Translations under genes and position numbers: made by a program
Source of the DNA: Sphaerolaimus hirsutus
Lineage: Eukaryota > Nematoda > Chromadorea > Monhysterida > Sphaerolaimidae
DNA: 64,000 nt
Assembly: GCA_964036195.1 (NCBI GenBank)
Contig: OZ038459.1
Span: 20,519,206 to 20,583,205, forward strand
Reading direction: 5' to 3'
Notes under the pieces: model-generated
Database searches by the model: none
What the model was told of the DNA's origin: nothing
What the model saw: only the letters and a program-made list of their open reading frames with translations
Shown: piece by piece, positions 48,901-54,900 of the stretch
Numbering within the stretch: position 1 is the first letter of the stretch
Layout: every line of letters begins with the position of its first letter

Positions 48901-51900
48901 AAAACTGCTTAAATTTGGTATGGAGGTAGATAAATGTACCCCATTTGTTGTGTTAAATGCACGGTTCCACATCACAAAAATTCATGTCGGAACGTGAAGC
49001 ACAGTTTAATACATGTTTGAACGTGGCACACAGATTCAGTTGTCTACCAAAGCACCAATTCTTCATAAAAATGATCCAAATTTGGCACGGTTGTAGATAA
49101 ATGTACCCTGTTTAGTGTGTTAAGTGCACACATGCATATCACAAAATTTTCACATTTATCACACGATATGCAAAACAACGTCACTCCACAGAACCACCTA
49201 CAATGGTACATGTTCAAACACGTAATTATGAAACTGCTTCACGTTCCGACAGGATATCTTGCGATATGAAACCGTTCACTTAACACAACAAATGGGGTAC
49301 ATTTATCTATCCCCATACCAAATTTGAGCAGTTTTCAATCAACATTGACGTGACGGGAGCCAATTGAAACCGTGCGCCTGACGTGGGCCACCCGGTACAA
49401 ACAGGATATATTTGAAATAAACGTGTAGATAGCTGCACAATCTCGTGCAGTCTGTGTAGCTGCGATGCATATTAGCAGTAATAAATACACCATATACATT
49501 GGATAATACATGTACATCATCCCAGAGGGGGGTATTTGGAGGGGGGCTTATTATTTTGCCATTCCATTTTGAGGGGGGTTAATTCGAGGTAAAATGGTAT
49601 ACTGAAACATGTTGAAACTTAAATTGTCAATTCCACCAGGATATGTGCAATTGTGCATGCCATCTTTAATTTCTTCTTTGTTCCATAATAAAATATGAAT
49701 ACATTTACCTATGTACATATTATTTACAAATATAATACTATACATGCATATCTTATATTGTTGAATTAGTTTAGCTGAATTCATCTGAATTCAACCACTT
49801 TGCTGAAAAAACTCAAAAAAACTCAAAAAACTTTTCTGTGTTTCTGTGTTTCTGTGTTTCTGTGTTCTCCAAAAAAAACTCATTTGAGTTTTGAGTTTTT
49901 CAAAATTTGTGAGTTTCCGTGTTTCTGTGTAAAACAAAAACACAGAAACTCAATGAGTTTCTGTGTTCAATTTCTGTGTTCTTTCCATCGTTGCACATAT
50001 ATAGAGCGCGGTTTTTCTATGTAAAATCAGTTGATCATTATCGGCTCTATTTTTGAGATTGCGTTTTTGCTCTCATTTCATTTTCGCGATATGTAGCGAT
50101 TTTCTACCCATGTGGAACTTGTCGCTCGGCGACATTGAATCACTACGGAAAATCGCACGCCCCCTTAGCACCTATTCTCGCCCCCCTCTCTCGGCTCGCC
50201 ACCCTGTGGAACTGACGCTAGCCCGTCAGCGCCCACAGGCTGTCCACCCAGTTCGGCACCCGGCTCGTATTCCGTGACACGGGGCTCGGATTGACACTGT
50301 CCACCCGTGTGCACAACACTTCAAGCGCATCCAGCTCGCTTCCCGACGCATCACACCCCCATTTTTTTGCTGTGATCGGCACTGCCTACACACTGCACAC
50401 ATAAGAGTGTAGGTCGCCGCCATATGTAAAACATGCTTTTGTGTTTTTTCATTACAGGCTTCACTGCATTTGCATTCGATGAATCAGACCATGGCTTTTT
50501 TGTCTGTCTGGCTTCATCGAATGTTCTTTTGTGACACAGTGCATTCGGGGCATCGATCAGAGGGGGAGTTATTCGAAGGGGGAGTTATTTGTTCCTCACA
50601 CTTGGGGAGTTATACAAGGGCATAGTTATTCGAGGGGGGACTTGTTCGAGGATTTACTGTAGTTAAATATTTATAAAGTGCTGAGTTTTGCAGTTGACAC
50701 AAGCTACCAAACACCAAGCATGGTGTTTGCTTTTGTGTCATAGTGTCATGCTGAGGATGCATGACATCCACATATTTTAGTATTGGCAACTATAAAGTCA
50801 TTTCATACAATCACCTTTTATCAGGAAATAGGTCATATGGGGCGTCTGCAATACCACTGAGTCCTTCCAGCAGCACAGCAGCGACGACAACGTTGGGAGG
50901 ATCACTTGGCTCCCCACCTCCCCAGGGTGTGATGAAGCTGCTGAACAATTCCCCATTGGTCTGTTCCTTGTGGGTGCTGTTCAGGGCAAACTGCCAGCCA
51001 TCAGAAGGATTTGATCTTGTTAGTTTGTCCTGCATTTTATGAAATTAAGCATCAAGAAAATCAAGGTGCCTAGGATAGCTCAAAAAATACATTGTCACAT
51101 TGTGTTCAATTTGTGGGTATGTAGGGTAAGTGAAACTGTAATGCGAGAAAATGGAAATAGTTTTTTTTTATATTGAACTAACATTTATGGCACCAAGCCA
51201 ATACAGATTGTTTGGGTCCAGTCCTCCAACCAGCTCTGCGACCACATCTGGCAGCTGGCCATCCACAGGCCAAGCCAGGTGCCCCTTGTATCCTGGTATG
51301 TGACCTGCAGCAATACTTTAGGCTAGCGATGGCAAAACAGACAAAAGTCCAAAACATGTTGTCTTAAAACTTTGCAATAATTTGAAAATATTTAACATAA
51401 GAAATAATATACCGTATTTCCTCGAAATACCCCCCGGGGGGTGATTGTTTCATAGTGGTCCCGAGAGGGGGGGGGTTAAACGAGGGGGGGGGTATTTCGA
51501 GGGGGGGGGCTATTGTTTCACAAGAAAATTTTTGAAAACCAAGTACGAAATTGTCGTCTGAAACGTACGCAGACGTCGAAAAATGCAACAAAAACCGCCA
51601 TTTATAAGGTTCTGTAGACTAATATTAGTATGTAGATGGTATGTACACTGTTCTAACGTGACACCGACATTGTTTTAACGTGTGTTCTGCAGTACACTGA
51701 ACACAAACTACAGTTATTGTCATGTACGTTCCCTTTACACTCAATTTGGGGGGGGGGTATTTCGAGGGGGGGGGGGTGATTGTTTCATAGTGGTCTCGAG
51801 AGGGGGGGGGGGTCAAACGAGGGGGGGGGGGGTATTTCAAGGGGGGGGGTATTTCGAGGAAATACGGTAGTATACTCCAGTTACTTTACACCCTGCACCG

Positions 51901-54900
51901 TGTGGTTCCCGCTGGAAGCGTGCCAACGATTTTTTACGCATGCGATTTCCAAAAGAAGTTGAAAAAAGATATCTCTGTTATACCTCTATACGTTGACTTA
52001 TTCACAACAATGATTTTTAATCTTTTATACAAAAATCCCATGCTTGATCATCATTGGCACGCTTCCAACGTGAGACATAAATAAGTGCGAGGGCAGAGTG
52101 TCATGTCCGCCGAGTATATTATGTATAAATTAGTCAGCATTACTTTTAATTAAGCAGTAGCAGACTTTTATGAAAAGTATTCTGCATTCTGAAAACTATT
52201 CTGAAAAAGCATTCTGCCTGTCTTTATCGAACATATTTTATATTTTATCAATTCTCATGAATCTCAAATGCTCACAATGCTATTTATAAATCAAGAATGG
52301 CCCTGACTAGTGATGTAAAAAGCGCCAGAGTTTTGGCGCCAAGCGCCAAAAGCGCCATGGCGCTTTTCGCATTGCGGCGCCAAGCGCCAATGGCGCCAGA
52401 CGATTTTAGCGCCAAGCGCCAAAAGCGCCATGGCGATTTTCCAGACCGTAGCGCCAAGCGCCAATGGCGCCAAAGGACTATAGCGCCAAGCGCCAATAGC
52501 GCCAGCGCCAAAAATTTCTTGGTCGATTTTTATTAGCCATGTATTTACATCATTATCTGGATGCCAAATACACAAAGCTGTTCCTCTACTTTACGTATGA
52601 AGCTGCCTGAAAATTTGTGCAAAACATTTACTCGCAGTGTATGCAAGTACCGTATAGTAACTATAATATATCCTCAAATAAGACCCTAGGGGAGTAATGT
52701 TTTCATCAGAAGTTTTTGAGGGAGGTAATCAAGTGGGTGCTATTCTAGGAGGAGTTTTTTTCCCTCGGAACTTGCTCATTATTCATTGTATGAATGCATT
52801 CCCTAAACTCATGTAATCCGGGTATTTGATAGTTCAACGACAACAAAAACAAGGTATCCATGCAAAAATTTGTCTTCATCGGAATTAAAATCATTGATGG
52901 ATATATGGGGGCAGGCCTGATACGCACATCTGCCCGTTACGCACATTTGCCCGTTTTTGTCACTTGACACTTTTTCAAGTGATTTTCAGATATGAGTAAA
53001 GTGAAAAAAAGTTGCGCAATGACATCAGTGAACTTTTTTCACTTCACTCATATCTGAAAATCACTTGAAAATGTGTCAAGTGAAAAAAAACAGTGAAAAA
53101 TAGCCATTTCAAATATCAAATCAAATCATACCAGATGGGGGAGTTATTCAAGGGGGGTATTTTTTATTACTTGGTCAACAAGGGGAGTTATTCAGTGAGT
53201 GTTATTCAACGGATTGTCTGAATAATAAATGTGAGATGATAGTTGGGTAGATTGTAAAGTGTACATTCAGCATGCTATATAGGTAGTTTTTTCTGAATGC
53301 AGAAAGTTTCAGTAGCTTAGTGAAGCAAGTGAAGTTGTGCTTTTTATATTTATCAATGAAATTTGGATGTGTGAACCACAAGTGTTAGGTGATGGAAGAA
53401 TTGGATGGAACAAAAAAGCAATCATCTCATATTTTGATGGCATTTTTGATGCCACCTATCGAAAACGTACACAGATGGAATGGCGCTTTTTTGGCGCTTT
53501 TTAAACTGTGAGCGCCAAGCGCCAATGACGCCACAGCATTATAGCGCCAAGCGCCAAAAGCGCCATGGCGCTTTTGGAGGTCTCGGCGCCAAGCGCCAAT
53601 GGCGCCACGGCAAAAAGGCGCCAAGCGCCAAAAGCGCCATGGCGCTTTTTGGTTTGGCGCTAGCGCCAGGCGCCAGCGCCATGGCGCTTTTACATCACTA
53701 GCCCTGACACACACTGGTTTACAACGACACCAAATTATAGTAGTTGATTGAACTTACTGCAGCTGACCAGTACCACGGTGAAATATTTTTTATACATACC
53801 TAAATAAAGTGAGACGGTTTTGACATAATTTTTATGAAATAAATATGCTACCCCCAAACTATTTGAAAATAAGTGGAATACTGTAAATTCACATATTTAG
53901 GTACCATGAATTGATAAATAATAAATTGATTAATTATTGTTCCGCCCTATTAAAGACTATGCGACAACTTGTTCGATAATGTTGGCTAGGTGCCTGTGCA
54001 GCATGACGGACCACCACATGGGCTGTGTATTGCACTGGAAAGCAGGGCACTGCAGCGGAAAAACATCACCAATTGGTATTGGAACCAGTTGAGATTTGGT
54101 GTCATTGTTAGTCAACTAGTGTCTGTAGGTGTAGGGAAAATTTGTAGAAACAAATCTGACTACCAGTGCACTTGTCAGCAACTTGGTGCCAGTTGGAGCC
54201 AGTGACCCCCTCGTCCCAGTACACGTAGCAGGAGCCCTCGTGGAACACACTCCGCTTCCCAGTTACATTCGGGTTGCAGTTAGCCTCTAAAGTATCTGCA
54301 CATTAAAAACAGTGCTGCATTTAAAAATTCTTGAGCTTTGAAGTTAATTTTCATGTGTAAATAAATTTTGTCTGAGCCTATCAAATTTGGGGTATACAAA
54401 GTACTTGAGTATCCGTATTCATCGAGTAAATGTAAATAGATTTTAACAACTAGGTATGCGTAACGATGGCAAACCTTCCAGAAAAAAGTATTTAAATTTT
54501 TAAGTGTTTTTTCTGAAGTGAATTTTCGAATTTTCGAATTTTTTCCCAATTTAATTTTCGAATTTCGAATTTAATTTTCGAATTTTCGAATTTTCGAATC
54601 TTTTTTGGGAATTTTCGAATTTTTTTAGAAAAATATTGAATTTGTAGCTTAAAACACAGTATTTGGACTGTCTTCATGTTTGGAGCACCTTTTAACCTTA
54701 ATTTCACTGTAAGTGAAGCATGACATGACAATTTCACTTCACTTTAACATGACAAATGGTAGAAACACTTATGTGGATCAGTTTTCACTATTTTCGCTGG
54801 GGCTGAATGCCTTTCAAAAACGTCTTGTGACTGCCCCTCGGAAAACCCGCAAGAGATTTTTTTGATGGACCGGAGTCTGTATCCGCGGGAGTAGAGGGCC

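Larger units (their letters stand above)
40722..50318 (+). mobile_element. Ty3/gypsy-type LTR retrotransposon, defective
   Basis: Two LTRs, a primer-binding-site-like TGGCGACCA directly after the 5' LTR, then gag, aspartic protease, RT, integrase and an extra ORF. The order PR-RT-IN fits Metaviridae. It is inactive by sequence: in-frame stops, loss of the RT thumb/RNase H region, a MITE in RT, truncated 5' LTR and a split 3' LTR. Confidence 0.9.
48391..50318 (+). repeat. 3' LTR, split by an insertion
   Basis: Starts TGTTGCCCTGGCGACG and ends GCACAACA (TG...CA). Interrupted by 48517-49993. Without it and one duplication the LTR is about 443 bases. Confidence 0.8.
40454..50374. mobile_element. 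CACTA-like element hosting the LTR retrotransposon
   Basis: Ends CACTGCAAAAAATGTGTG and the inverse form ATTTTTTTGCTGTG, flanked by ATC (40451-40453, 50375-50377). Remaining own sequence has GAAGCGTCTTGAAGTG motifs like 2208-2585. Confidence 0.65.
40221..50659. mobile_element. Outer TA-type element of a five-level nest
   Basis: Left CCGTAAATCCTCGAATAAG, right inverse CAGTAAATCCTCGAACAAG; TA kept on the right (50660-50661), TT on the left. Own sequence is only about 40221-40453 and 50375-50659. Lies in the intron between exons 6 and 7. Confidence 0.6.
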
